Position numbers and translations under genes: made by a program. From Clostridiales bacterium (GTDB taxonomy: Bacteria; Bacillota; Clostridia; Saccharofermentanales; Saccharofermentanaceae), in NCBI GenBank assembly GCA_017545245.1, contig JAFWPB010000016.1:62001-126000 (forward strand): 64,000 nt of DNA, read 5' to 3'. Below the pieces are notes generated by a model that was not told the DNA's origin, did not search any database, and saw only the letters and a program-made list of their open reading frames with translations. Numbering within the stretch: position 1 is the first letter of the stretch; every line of letters begins with the position of its first letter. Below are positions 42,172 through 50,792 of the stretch, one piece after another.

Positions 42172-43080
42172 TTATTTGTTTGTGATGTCTACGCTGCCTG
42201 CGGAAGCATCTACAGTAAGGATGACGTCATAGCCCTTTTTCTCTGTGTACTCGTCGCCTCTCTTCTCACCATTGATCGTGGCGGAACCGGCAGAAAGATC
42301 AAAGTCATAACCAATCTCCTGACCAGGTACGAATTCAATCGTCACACTGCCCGCAGACATGTCCATATCAAGACTGGATGTCATGACAAGTTCTTTTGCC
42401 TTAAAAGAACCGGCGCTCATATCTACGCTGCCACCATCGATGGTGCAGTTTTCGAGTTTTACACTTCCTGCGGACAGATCAAAATCGATCTTTCCAAATT
42501 CGCAATTCTCCGCCTCGACATCACCGGCAGAAAGATCCACGGTCAGGGCACCCTTGACATTCTTCAAGGTAACATCACCTGCGCTGGAATCAATTTCAAG
42601 CGTTTTGCAGGTAAGCGCATCGTTCAGGAAGATATCTCCGGCGCTGGTGTCGAGTGTAATCAGATCAAAGTTTGTTCCCTTCGGGTAATATACGTTTACA
42701 TAGTAATCTTTACCGATTGAAAAATCGAAGAATGTTAAGAAGAAACCGCTTTTCTGACTCTTGATCGTAAGCTTGTCATTTTTGACCTCACAAAGCTCTT
42801 CTTGAGACTGGAATTTGTATTCCACTGCAAAAGCATCTTCCGTATTCTCGATCAGTCTGACATCAGCTGCAGACATGTCGATTTCGATACTTGAGAATTT
42901 CTCAACGTTGGTCTTTGGCTTCTCAACGACTTTCGCTTCGGAACTGAGCTGGAATCCATCGTCGTAGTACATATAGATCGGATTTCCATGATTGGCGATT
43001 GCACCGGCAGCATAGAGAGCGATACCTGCGCCAAGAGAAATACCAGCAACAACAAGTGCGGATTTAGTAAATGTCTTCAT
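42172..43080 (-). CDS. DUF4097 family beta-strand repeat protein
   Basis: A 302-residue membrane-anchored protein: an N-terminal helix (SALVVAGISLGAGIALYAAG), then a right-handed beta-helix-like array of about ten ~20-residue repeats whose core is D-x-S-A-G-x-V/I, for example TLDTSAGDIFLND, VDLSAGDVEAENC, FDLSAGSVKLENC and MDMSAGSVTIEF. DUF4097 proteins typically follow PadR and DUF1700 genes, as here, and are thought to function at the cell envelope, perhaps in stress response; no enzyme activity is known. ATG 43080 follows GGAGGT by 7 bases. Third gene of the PadR operon. Confidence 0.88.
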   Translation of the reverse strand: MKTFTKSALVVAGISLGAGIALYAAGAIANHGNPIYMYYDDGFQLSSEAKVVEKPKTNVEKFSSIEIDMSAADVRLIENTEDAFAVEYKFQSQEELCEVKNDKLTIKSQKSGFFLTFFDFSIGKDYYVNVYYPKGTNFDLITLDTSAGDIFLNDALTCKTLEIDSSAGDVTLKNVKGALTVDLSAGDVEAENCEFGKIDFDLSAGSVKLENCTIDGGSVDMSAGSFKAKELVMTSSLDMDMSAGSVTIEFVPGQEIGYDFDLSAGSATINGEKRGDEYTEKKGYDVILTVDASAGSVDITNK

Positions 43081-43160
43081 ATTCTAACCTCCAATAAATG
43101 ACGTGTTCTTTTTGTGTTTTTCGATTGTGTTTTTTATCACGTCGTAAATGATCATTATTC

Positions 43161-43946
43161 TTATACAGAAGCCTGTGCAGCTTTGTTCTTTCTGTTCTTC
43201 TTATGTACTATACGGCCAAACAATCTTGAAAGCCCGATTCCGGTAAGACGGAAGAGAGCAACGCAGCCAATCATCATAAACACGCCTATACCAAAGCTTA
43301 CAAGGCCTGAACCAAGGATCACCATGCCGGCGATTGGATTCATGAACAGTGCTACAATACCGAAGATGATTGAAGCGAAACCGGCGAAAATGCAAGCACC
43401 AGCCGCGATGATCAATGCGATCAGAACGATGTAGGTTACCATGATCAGGACACAAGCTACGATCAGAAGAGCAAATACAAAAGGAGAAAGCGGAAGTGCA
43501 AAGATTGCTGCCAGAACGATTCCAAGTGTCTTCAACGAAGAGGTCTTCTCCTTCGGTCTTTCGGCCTGCGGCTGTGGCTGGTATGCTGCCTGCGGAGCCG
43601 GCTGAGGCTGATAGTTTGCCTGCGGAACACCTTGTGCGGCATCTGCCATTGCAGGATCTGCATACTGTGTCTGTGCCGGAGCAGGAACCGGGATCGCAGC
43701 CGGGGCAGCAACTGTGTTGCTCTTCTCATCTGCGTAAGTGATCTCGTACTTTTTATCTACGACATCGATCAGGATCTTCTTGGCTAATGTTTTCGGCTCA
43801 CCTAATTCCGAAATAACCTTTGCCTCATTTTCTTCGCCAGCTTCATCGAAATACTCTCTGTAAAACTCGATGGCTTCTTCTCTGTCATACTGTGGCAGAA
43901 TCTTCAACGCCTTTTGCAGTTCCTGCAAATATGTTTCCTTATTCAT
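43161..43946 (-). CDS. DUF1700 (HAAS domain) membrane protein
   Basis: A 261-residue protein. Residues 1-60 form the HAAS domain (YLQELQKALKILPQYDREEA, then YREYFDEAGEENEAKVISEL), which interacts with PadR-type regulators in related systems. A Pro/Gln/Ala-rich linker follows (residues ~85-130, QPAPQAAYQPQPQAE), then about four closely spaced membrane helices. The gene overlaps padR by four bases (ATGA) with GGAGGGG 7 bases before the ATG, so the sensor and the regulator are made together. Likely role: membrane anchor or signal input to the PadR regulator. Confidence 0.88.
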   Translation of the reverse strand: MNKETYLQELQKALKILPQYDREEAIEFYREYFDEAGEENEAKVISELGEPKTLAKKILIDVVDKKYEITYADEKSNTVAAPAAIPVPAPAQTQYADPAMADAAQGVPQANYQPQPAPQAAYQPQPQAERPKEKTSSLKTLGIVLAAIFALPLSPFVFALLIVACVLIMVTYIVLIALIIAAGACIFAGFASIIFGIVALFMNPIAGMVILGSGLVSFGIGVFMMIGCVALFRLTGIGLSRLFGRIVHKKNRKNKAAQASV

Positions 43947-44257
43947 TTTATTTCCCCTCCTAATAATGAATCAACTGACCCTTTGTAATCGTTCCACTCT
44001 TTTAAGTAATACTGGTAAAGCTCTCGCCCTCGATCTGTGATTCGGTAATATCTACGGTTACGGCCCTGGAATGGCTCGTCATATGTTTCTAATGCTAGAT
44101 CTTTCTGAAGCCTGCGCAGGACCGGATACAGTGTCGACTCTGAAATATCCAGTACTGTCTTAACCTGCTGCGTAAGTGTATACCCATACGCATCGCCTTT
44201 GCTTAAAACTGCCAATACGCAAGCATCCAATAAAGTTGAACCTAATTGGAATAACAT
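43943..44257 (-). CDS. PadR family transcriptional regulator
   Basis: A 104-residue winged-helix protein of the short PadR-s2 class: LLDACVLAVLSKGDAYGYTL, ISESTLYPVLRRLQKD (recognition helix) and the wing GRNRRYYRITDRGRELYQ. It probably represses its own operon (padR-DUF1700-DUF4097, possibly reading on to the M13 peptidase and ABC genes) through the palindromes at 44290-44310 and 44320-44333, which cover a perfect promoter. ATG 44257 follows AAAGGAGG by 7 bases. Confidence 0.93.
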   Translation of the reverse strand: MLFQLGSTLLDACVLAVLSKGDAYGYTLTQQVKTVLDISESTLYPVLRRLQKDLALETYDEPFQGRNRRYYRITDRGRELYQYYLKEWNDYKGSVDSLLGGEIK

Positions 44258-44289
44258 ACTATTCCTCCTTTCATATTGTATCGTTGGCT

Positions 44290-44310
44290 ATATTATACGG
44301 CGTATAATAT
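44290..44310. promoter_or_regulatory. 21-base palindrome over the -10 box, probable PadR operator
   Basis: ATATTATACG-G-CGTATAATAT is a perfect inverted repeat with a single central base and contains the -10 hexamer. Confidence 0.65.
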
Positions 44311-44320
44311 TGTGTGTCAA
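44292..44320 (-). promoter_or_regulatory. Perfect consensus promoter of the padR operon
   Basis: Minus-strand TTGACA, 17-base spacer, TATAAT: all twelve hexamer bases and the spacing are ideal, 35 bases before the padR ATG. Such a strong promoter implies tight repression. The remainder of the 384-base gap 44258-44641 holds the operator palindromes, a hairpin at 44485-44508 and otherwise AT-rich sequence with nothing else recognised. Confidence 0.85.
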
Positions 44321-44333
44321 TACAATATTGTAT
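44320..44333. promoter_or_regulatory. 14-base palindrome next to the -35 box, probable second PadR operator
   Basis: ATACAATATTGTAT is a perfect palindrome that starts at the last base of the -35 hexamer and extends upstream. Its half-site ATACAAT recurs imperfectly at about 44273-44281 between the promoter and the start codon. Confidence 0.6.
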
Positions 44334-44484
44334 GATTTTTTAAAATTCGTGCAAACGCCTCAAATCACTGCATTTCTACGAATTTTCGACAATACCAGTC
44401 TATCCCTTTTTCACCCAAAATGCTTGAAATGAACCTTACCAAATCCTTAATTCTTTCTTAAATCGCCAAGCTGCAAAAACCAAA

Positions 44485-44508
44485 AGACCGCCCCATCCGA
44501 GGCGGTCT
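44485..44508 (-). terminator. Intrinsic terminator reading leftwards
   Basis: AGACCGCC / GGCGGTCT stem with an 8-base loop; on the minus strand TTTTGGTTTTTG follows. The nearest minus-strand gene that could end here is the serine hydrolase at 45366-47390, so its transcript would run antisense across the 44642-45373 gene. Confidence 0.65.
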
Positions 44509-44641
44509 CTCTACAACGTTTTTTCGTAATCCGCGTTTTTAGAGACGGATAAGTCGCAAGAGTTCTGGTTCTGCCTAAACAGGATTATTGTTATAATAGG
44601 AAAATCACAGGGGGAGTCCCCTTTTTGGGAGGCAGAAAAAA

Positions 44642-45373
44642 ATGTTTCGTACAGGTACCTATCGCAGGAGAACAAATCCAGTCGTCCTGATTGCTTTTGG
44701 TGTCGTAATCGTACTGATCGTCGCGTGTATGATCTATGGTATGAAGCAGACGTCGCATCAGGCAGAAGATATTGAGAAAGCGCGTGCAGCAATCACTCTT
44801 ACAAAGGAAGGCGGAAAGACCGTCATAAACGATGCCCTGCTTCGCGCAGATTATTCTGTTTTTGCGAAAAACCAGGGTACAAACAAGACCGTATTCACCA
44901 TCATGATGATAGGTATCGGCGTGCTTTTTGCCGTGGTCATCGGGAACATGGTCTTTCAAACAATCCGCAGCCTGAGAAACAATGATTCCGGACAACCGGT
45001 ATTCATGAAGATCATTATGCTCGTTTTTACTCTGGGGGTCGCCGTCTTAACAATCGTATTCTTAACAATGTTTTTCGGACGTGGCAAGATCAAATCGTCG
45101 CCTTCGGTGGAAAATGCCGTGATCTCGGTTTCCGCTAAAGACATCACACATAAGGATTCGAAGACAGTCAAGAGCGGGACAAGAAAGCATCGTACCACAA
45201 CAACATACTACTATCTTTATACCGCTTCAGGAGAGCAGATCAAGGTTTCTTCGTATCTCTACTCCCTGGTATCTTCTTCCGGAAAATACTATTTGGCCAA
45301 GAACCAGAATGACCAGATCTTCTATGTATACTCTGCGTCGGAGTACTGTCTTGAGGGAGAAACCGTTACTTGA
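44642..45373 (+). CDS. Membrane protein of unknown function with C-terminal soluble domain
   Basis: A 243-residue protein, not recognised. Visible parts: a basic N-terminus (RTGTYRRRTN), a helix VVLIAFGVVIVLIVACMIYG, a linker of ~50 residues, two further helices (IMMIGIGVLFAVVIGNMVF and IIMLVFTLGVAVLTIVFLTM), then a ~95-residue domain that starts SVENAVISVSAKDITHKDSK and includes RTTTTYYYLYTASGEQIKVS. The domain's pattern of a modified residue-like HxDSK stretch followed by a YYYLY strand is seen in small clostridial membrane proteins of the DUF7489 kind, but this is only a guess. ATG 44642 is 9 bases after GGGAGG. Its 3' end overlaps the convergent serine hydrolase gene by 8 bases. Confidence 0.75.
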   Translation: MFRTGTYRRRTNPVVLIAFGVVIVLIVACMIYGMKQTSHQAEDIEKARAAITLTKEGGKTVINDALLRADYSVFAKNQGTNKTVFTIMMIGIGVLFAVVIGNMVFQTIRSLRNNDSGQPVFMKIIMLVFTLGVAVLTIVFLTMFFGRGKIKSSPSVENAVISVSAKDITHKDSKTVKSGTRKHRTTTTYYYLYTASGEQIKVSSYLYSLVSSSGKYYLAKNQNDQIFYVYSASEYCLEGETVT

Positions 45374-47390
45374 GTTTTTTCTTTACTTCTTCCAGTGCTT
45401 CATAGGCTTTCCACCTTGGATGTTCATGATCTGTGATCCCGTTTTTCGTGATCCTCCGCATGTAATCATCCATCATGTCGCTGATAAGTGAACTCCATAT
45501 ACCCGGATCGACTGAACTCTCGTCCAGCCCGATCTCCAGTATCTGCGGAAGAAATCCCAAAGACGCGGTCGTGTAAACATTCCCGCTGTAAGGTGTACTG
45601 CCGTCTTTTAACACCGGCGTATGGATCTTATTGGTAAGGATCACCATGACCATATCGTTATCCGGATCGATCACGACCAGTGTACCCGTGAATCCCTGAT
45701 GGCCATATGTCTCCGAATCCGTGACCGAACCATAGTAGTAATCCCGGGCACTCTCCCCTTTCCGCCACCAGCCGAGTCCGTATCCCGGTGCGTCGAGCTG
45801 CTGGATCGAGGTAAAGAGATCGATCACATCCTTGGAGAAATACTTATACTCCCCGTAGCCGCCACTTAACATGACAGAGGCAAGCACTGCAAGATCCTCT
45901 GCATTCGAGAACAACCCTGCATGTCCGGATATCCCGCCCATACAGAAATATGTATTCGGATCATGCACCACGCCCTGAACAGGATGATCACGGCCTTCTG
46001 AGAAACGTGCATCTCTCGAACTGAAGTTCTCGTTCAGCTCCGTCGCCACACAATCGTCCTTGCTGAATCCATGCTGCAAAGGATTGTATGTCATATGGGA
46101 AAGCCCCATCGGCTCCCAGAAGATACGGTTCAGGAATGTTTCAATCGGCTCACCCGTGATCCGTTCCACACAATAGCACAGGATCATGTAATCCATATCG
46201 CTGTAGAGCGTCTTCGTGCCGGGCTCATACATCAGCGGCGTCATGCCGATCTGCCGCAACGTTTCTTTTCTCTCGGCTTCATTAGTTGAATTTCCGGAAA
46301 CATATTTGTCGCTGTCATAGGTATCAAAGATCGACGCCGTGTGATCAGGGAAATAAGTCGGTCCTGCAGGAAATCCGCCTGTATGGCTGAGCAGGTCACG
46401 GATCGTCAGTTCGGATTTGAGCTGCCGGTTCTTATCGAGCGGAATCTGCTCATATTCGCTATATTTGTATTCTACTGTATCCAGGTAAAAAGAACTTCCG
46501 AGAATGTCAGAGATCTTGGTGTTGATGTCGACTTTGCCTTGTGTGGCGAGGTATTGCAGCGCATAGTTCACACTGAACATCTTCGTGACCGAAGCCAGAT
46601 CATAAAGCGTGTCGTTCGTAACTTTTGGCGCATCCACAGGATTTCCGTCTTCGTCATAGGTCCGGATATTGCCCCATGAGTTCTCATAAACCAACTGTCC
46701 ATGGCGAACGATCGCAACCTGCGCACTGGAGAATCCATGCTCGATATCCGAAGTGATGATGCTGTCCACCAGATCGATCGCGTCCTGTGAGATGCCTGAG
46801 TCTTCCAGATTTCCCATCAGCACAGTCGGGTACGGAATCTTCACATCGACCGTACCTTCCGTGATATTACTGATCTGAAGTGAATTGCTTCCGTTTCTGG
46901 TAATGCCGGCAATGTCGAGTTCATAGGTCTTCCCGCTCTGCATGGAAGACGTGTCGATCTTTACATCATTTATATATAATGCAAAAGCACTTGTTTCTTT
47001 GGGTGTCAGATAGATTTTTCCCTGGCCAGCGTTTCCGTAAAAGCCGAGGCGGTTATTGGCGCCATACATCGATCTGTCCTGCCAGTCGGGAAAAGACACG
47101 TCATACTGCCATCTCGTGATCTCCCCGCTTTGGGAAAGCGCAGATGGATCTTTCTCACCGATCTTTACTTCTCCAGATTGAAAATTGACACGCTCTCGGG
47201 ATCCTGCCTTATTTCTTACTCCCAGTCCAGTTTGCGACACAGTACTGGAAGCCGCCCGGTCCGAGCCCTGCACTTCCATATCTGTATTCTGAGATGCAGC
47301 CGAAGTACTCTTCGACGAGCACCCGGACATGAAAACGGATCCGCATGACAAGCAGAAGACTAAAACAAGGGAAAGGATTTTTTTCGCCAT
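45366..47390 (-). CDS. Serine hydrolase lipoprotein, class C beta-lactamase/penicillin-binding fold
   Basis: A 674-residue lipoprotein (LVFCLSCGSVFMSGCSSKS; lipobox MSGC). Residues ~85-200 form a beta-rich N-terminal domain (GQGKIYLTPKETSAFALYIN). The catalytic domain follows with the S-x-x-K motif in LASVTKMFSVNYALQYL, a Y-S-D variant of the YxN motif in KTLYSDMDYMILCYC, and HQGFTGTLVVIDPD in place of KTG. This is the AmpC/EstB/Pbp4* fold, whose members are D-amino-acid esterases or carboxypeptidases; a beta-lactamase role is unlikely for such a large anchored form. It follows rsfS by 27 bases and shares an 8-base tail-to-tail overlap with the membrane protein gene on the other strand. Confidence 0.87.
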   Translation of the reverse strand: MAKKILSLVLVFCLSCGSVFMSGCSSKSTSAASQNTDMEVQGSDRAASSTVSQTGLGVRNKAGSRERVNFQSGEVKIGEKDPSALSQSGEITRWQYDVSFPDWQDRSMYGANNRLGFYGNAGQGKIYLTPKETSAFALYINDVKIDTSSMQSGKTYELDIAGITRNGSNSLQISNITEGTVDVKIPYPTVLMGNLEDSGISQDAIDLVDSIITSDIEHGFSSAQVAIVRHGQLVYENSWGNIRTYDEDGNPVDAPKVTNDTLYDLASVTKMFSVNYALQYLATQGKVDINTKISDILGSSFYLDTVEYKYSEYEQIPLDKNRQLKSELTIRDLLSHTGGFPAGPTYFPDHTASIFDTYDSDKYVSGNSTNEAERKETLRQIGMTPLMYEPGTKTLYSDMDYMILCYCVERITGEPIETFLNRIFWEPMGLSHMTYNPLQHGFSKDDCVATELNENFSSRDARFSEGRDHPVQGVVHDPNTYFCMGGISGHAGLFSNAEDLAVLASVMLSGGYGEYKYFSKDVIDLFTSIQQLDAPGYGLGWWRKGESARDYYYGSVTDSETYGHQGFTGTLVVIDPDNDMVMVILTNKIHTPVLKDGSTPYSGNVYTTASLGFLPQILEIGLDESSVDPGIWSSLISDMMDDYMRRITKNGITDHEHPRWKAYEALEEVKKKLK

Positions 47391-47417
47391 GAGTTCTCTC
47401 TTTCAAACGTGAAGTAC

Positions 47418-47756
47418 TTACTCCGCGCTCTTCTTCATCTCCCAGAGTTTCTCAAGGCTGTAGTTCTGGCGCTCTTCCGGATGGAATACATGCACAACCA
47501 CATCCTTATAGTCCAGAAGGATCCAGCGTGCAGATTCACGACCTTCGATATGATCCGGAACAATGTCATAATCACGTTTCATCATGTACTCCACCTCATC
47601 GGCAAGTGCTTTGATATGCGTAGACGATGTACCTGAACAGATAATAAAATAATCCGCCAGTACGGTCTTCTCCGCTACCGGGATCAACTCCACATCAATC
47701 GCTTTCTTGTTCTCCAGGATCGAAACGATCGTATTCGCCAGTTCTTGTATTTCCAT
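47418..47756 (-). CDS. rsfS: Ribosomal silencing factor RsfS (Iojap family)
   Basis: Binds L14 of the large ribosomal subunit and blocks subunit joining when nutrients are low. The 112-residue protein has the family core: VLADYFIICSGTSSTHIKALADEVE and the GRESARWILLDYKDVVVHVF block with YSLEKLWE at the end. ATG 47756 follows GGAGG by 6 bases. It comes after nadD-yqeK as in many Firmicutes. A TATAAT sequence on the minus strand at 47810-47815 may give it its own promoter, but no clear -35 is present. Confidence 0.95.
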   Translation of the reverse strand: MEIQELANTIVSILENKKAIDVELIPVAEKTVLADYFIICSGTSSTHIKALADEVEYMMKRDYDIVPDHIEGRESARWILLDYKDVVVHVFHPEERQNYSLEKLWEMKKSAE

Positions 47757-47884
47757 TTACATCCTCCCGTACCTGCGCATCCTTATCTGCGCAAATTTTG
47801 CTTACATCTATTATACACGCAATTTCTTCCGCCCGAAAAGCACTATCTCACAATCTTTTAGAAGAAATCGCTGGTATTCTCTCC

Positions 47885-49075
47885 TCACTGGGACCGGTTC
47901 GCCAGAAGATATGCCAGTGACTTCTGTGTATCCTCATGGATCGCCATACCCTTACGCGCGAAGCTCTCCTTGATCGCACAGTAACACTCGATCAAAGCAG
48001 CATTTAAGTCATGTTCGGCAAGTTCGCGGATCAAAGACAGATCATCGTAATCGCGGGCCGGCTCGAGCTTGTCAGCCAAGTAGACAATCTTATCCGTGAT
48101 CGTCATGACCTCACGGCCGACCGTATGGAACTGGATCGCATCAAGCACTTCCTGGTCTTCTACACCATAGTGATGCCGAGCATAGACTGCTCCGGCCGGA
48201 GAATGCAGGATCTGCTTGCCGGGAATATATCCGTGGATGATCTCCGCCGCAAGATCGATCTGCTGCTGCTCCGGAAGTTCTTTTGCACAATCATGAAGAA
48301 GCGCCGCCAAAGCGCATTTATCCGGATCTGCACCAAAACGGACAGCGTAACGGGTCGCCAGAACACAGACGTTTATGCTGTGAAGAAGTCTTTTCCCGCT
48401 CATCTCATGGAAAAGCGTGAAGCAATCCTTCATGAGCGTTGTATACATCTCATCGGAAACATGCATCAGGGGCGAATCTTCGCAATAAAGACCATGGGTC
48501 TTAATAAAGCGGGATACTGACTCCGGCACATCATCTTCAAATTGCGCGTCCTTACGCAGAACACTGGAAGCCACTTTCACGCCATCGATCTTGAAAAAGC
48601 GGATCTTTGTAGAAAACTTCTCCTCAAGATGTACCGCTTCATTTCTGACTGCACCTTCATCCATACCAGGACGGATCGCGCACAGTAAAGTCGCCTGTTT
48701 GAGGATCTCCTCCGGCTGATACCAGGATTCGAACTCGAAAAGAAGATCTGAACCGCACATAAAGAAAAGCTCGTCTTTGTCCGAGACAACCTTCTGCTTA
48801 CGGAGATTCTTCAGGGTCGTTACCGTATAACTCGGTTCGCCAAAGACTTGCTCGATATCACAGACCTCACACTTCGGCTCATCCTTGAGAGCGGCTTTGA
48901 CCATATAGTAACGGTAAGGAGAAAGTGTAACTTTGCGGGCAGGCTTAAAACACGGCATCCCCGTCGGGATGACGATCACCTTATCCACCTTCTTACTGGC
49001 AACAGCGCCACGGATCATGGAAAGATGTCCGTTGTGAAACGGATCAAATGCTCCGCCATAGATACCTATCTTCAA
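47885..49075 (-). CDS. nadD: NadD-YqeK fusion: nicotinate-nucleotide adenylyltransferase and HD-domain Ap4A hydrolase
   Basis: A 396-residue two-domain protein. Residues 1-195 are NadD, which makes nicotinate adenine dinucleotide for NAD synthesis: IGIYGGAFDPFHNGHLSMIR with the HxGH-type motif, IPTGMPCFKP and the ASSVLR motif near residue 180. Residues ~210-396 are YqeK, an HD hydrolase of diadenosine tetraphosphate: His in LLHSINVCVLATRYAVRF, the HD pair in LAALLHDCAKELP, and FHTVGREVMTITDKIVYLAD. In Bacillus these are adjacent separate genes, followed by rsfS as here. The frame opens at 49225, but the extension has no homology-like core; AAAGGAG lies 8 bases before TTG 49075, right at LKIGIYGG, and this start also avoids overlap with the next gene. 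Start codon TTG. Confidence 0.9.
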   Translation of the reverse strand: MKIGIYGGAFDPFHNGHLSMIRGAVASKKVDKVIVIPTGMPCFKPARKVTLSPYRYYMVKAALKDEPKCEVCDIEQVFGEPSYTVTTLKNLRKQKVVSDKDELFFMCGSDLLFEFESWYQPEEILKQATLLCAIRPGMDEGAVRNEAVHLEEKFSTKIRFFKIDGVKVASSVLRKDAQFEDDVPESVSRFIKTHGLYCEDSPLMHVSDEMYTTLMKDCFTLFHEMSGKRLLHSINVCVLATRYAVRFGADPDKCALAALLHDCAKELPEQQQIDLAAEIIHGYIPGKQILHSPAGAVYARHHYGVEDQEVLDAIQFHTVGREVMTITDKIVYLADKLEPARDYDDLSLIRELAEHDLNAALIECYCAIKESFARKGMAIHEDTQKSLAYLLANRSQ

Positions 49076-49113
49076 GTCTCTGTCTCCTTTCGAACCTTGC
49101 TCACTTCCATCTA

Positions 49114-50724
49114 TTATACTACTTTCATATAAGAACGGATGGCCCAGTCGTATTCTGCCAGTCGTCTTGCATGTCCGCAGTAAGAACAGACACGACCGGC
49201 AAGAAGTGACATCGGCGAACCGCACTGCTTACAGTTGGTAAAAGATGGGGCACATACTGTCTGAGATTTACAATTACTGTCCTTGACCAGTGTCAGCTTC
49301 ACCTTTTCTTTCTTCCTGGAAACCGATCCTTTCTTCTCGGAAAGCAAACTGAGTTTTACCGTAACAATCATTTCCTGCGTATACTCCCCGACACTATATC
49401 CATTCAAATGGATCTCTTCGACCTGCAGATCAATGAGATCCTGATAGGATGGCATCACAGCTGCCACCTGTGCCTCTGAATTTGCCCCTTCAACAAAGGC
49501 CGATGCCTCCGCGGGTCCCGAAGCAAAATGAATGGCAGACAGCTTGTTGTGCAGGTTAGAATAAAAAGCATCAAGAGAAAAGAGCGGATCTGTCTTCTGA
49601 ATGTTTTTCGCCACTTCCATATTGGCTTCCTGAATGTTTTTCATCTTACTGACCATTCTCTTGCTCATGTACGAGAATGAGGCCACACCCTGCAGGAGTG
49701 GAAAAACAAATATGATAAATGCATATACCGCAATGAAAACAAACGCCGCCGTTGGAAAAGCGATCGCAAACAAGGCAGCTGCGATCCTTAGTGTGTAAGG
49801 TCCTTCCATATCAGCAAAAATGCGTATCACGTTTATCAGCGAGAACAGGAAAACAGGGATACCTGTGATCAGAGCCACTCTCGGAATATAGGTCTTACGC
49901 TTCTCCTTGTATTTGCTGTACTCGACATCATAGTCTTTTTTGAAACTAAACTCCGAAACGCGGTTATTGAGATCCTCGACCGTAAACTTCGTTCCACAGT
50001 AATCGCACCCGTCGATCAGGTCCTCTCTTGTAGCATCCTTACCGCAATTCGGACAGATCACCTTCTTTGCACTGACATATTCAGCCGAAAGGATCTGATA
50101 ACAGGCAGTCTGAAGATTCTTTCTCTGGTGCAGCCTTTTCCCCTGTCCATCCAGGAATTCCGTCTTCGCTTCAATGGTTTCCGAGACATCCGTCACTTTA
50201 TATTTTTTATCAAAATAAGACTTTTTCCTGACAGCAGCAACGTCTCCATAGCTGAAACGATCAGAAGTAAACTTCAGACGGATCCCTTTCTGATCCAGAC
50301 GATTCTTCTGCAGATAAAGGATATGCCAGTATACCTGCGTCGCTTCCTTCACGATCGCTGCATTCTCCGCAATCCCGTCCTGATCAAAGAAAGATGCATA
50401 ATCCTCCCTGAAATAGTGGATCAGTCTCTCCGTGTCGTCCTTATCTTCCAGGATCTTGTAATACCCTGGACAGACCGAACTCATCAGTTCTTTTGCTATA
50501 TCCACGGCCGTATCTTTCTTGCTTTTTTTCTTATCCGAATGGCCGTCGAGCAGCACCATACCGGCAACAGCAACACCGCCGGCCACAAAAATGAGCCCGC
50601 AAAAGATAGCGAAGATTATAGATCCGATATTAAACTCGGGGTCCGTAAGCGCCATTTCAATCATGCCCATTCCGCAGAACAGAAGGAAAATACCTAATAG
50701 AAACATGCCTATATTTCTCAACAT
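49114..50724 (-). CDS. Membrane protein with two zinc ribbons and a Tim44-like domain
   Basis: A 536-residue protein not assigned to a named family. Order: two N-terminal helices (MFLLGIFLLFCGMGM and IIFAIFCGLIFVAGG), a cytoplasmic Tim44-like region (ELMSSVCPGYYKILEDKDDT to about residue 215), a zinc ribbon (CPNCGKDATREDLIDGCDYC), two more helices near residues 290-345, a second Tim44-like region (DPLFSLDAFYSNLHNKLSAI), and a C-terminal zinc ribbon (CKQCGSPMSLLAGRVCSYCG). It shares this plan with the 52151-53446 product on the other side of purD. ATG 50724 is only 3 bases from GGAGG, which is short; no better start is seen. Function unknown, perhaps handling or sensing at the membrane. Confidence 0.78.
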   Translation of the reverse strand: MLRNIGMFLLGIFLLFCGMGMIEMALTDPEFNIGSIIFAIFCGLIFVAGGVAVAGMVLLDGHSDKKKSKKDTAVDIAKELMSSVCPGYYKILEDKDDTERLIHYFREDYASFFDQDGIAENAAIVKEATQVYWHILYLQKNRLDQKGIRLKFTSDRFSYGDVAAVRKKSYFDKKYKVTDVSETIEAKTEFLDGQGKRLHQRKNLQTACYQILSAEYVSAKKVICPNCGKDATREDLIDGCDYCGTKFTVEDLNNRVSEFSFKKDYDVEYSKYKEKRKTYIPRVALITGIPVFLFSLINVIRIFADMEGPYTLRIAAALFAIAFPTAAFVFIAVYAFIIFVFPLLQGVASFSYMSKRMVSKMKNIQEANMEVAKNIQKTDPLFSLDAFYSNLHNKLSAIHFASGPAEASAFVEGANSEAQVAAVMPSYQDLIDLQVEEIHLNGYSVGEYTQEMIVTVKLSLLSEKKGSVSRKKEKVKLTLVKDSNCKSQTVCAPSFTNCKQCGSPMSLLAGRVCSYCGHARRLAEYDWAIRSYMKVV

Positions 50725-50792
50725 CGTCCTCCTGCTCCTTTCTGCGGCAAAAGCACTTGCTTACGAACGGCTGTATCTCTTTTCTCAGATAA

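Noticed and set aside
47830..50765. Recurring word AAAAGCACTT in several gaps
   Set aside because: The same word is frequent inside genes of the window, so it is probably not a regulatory element.
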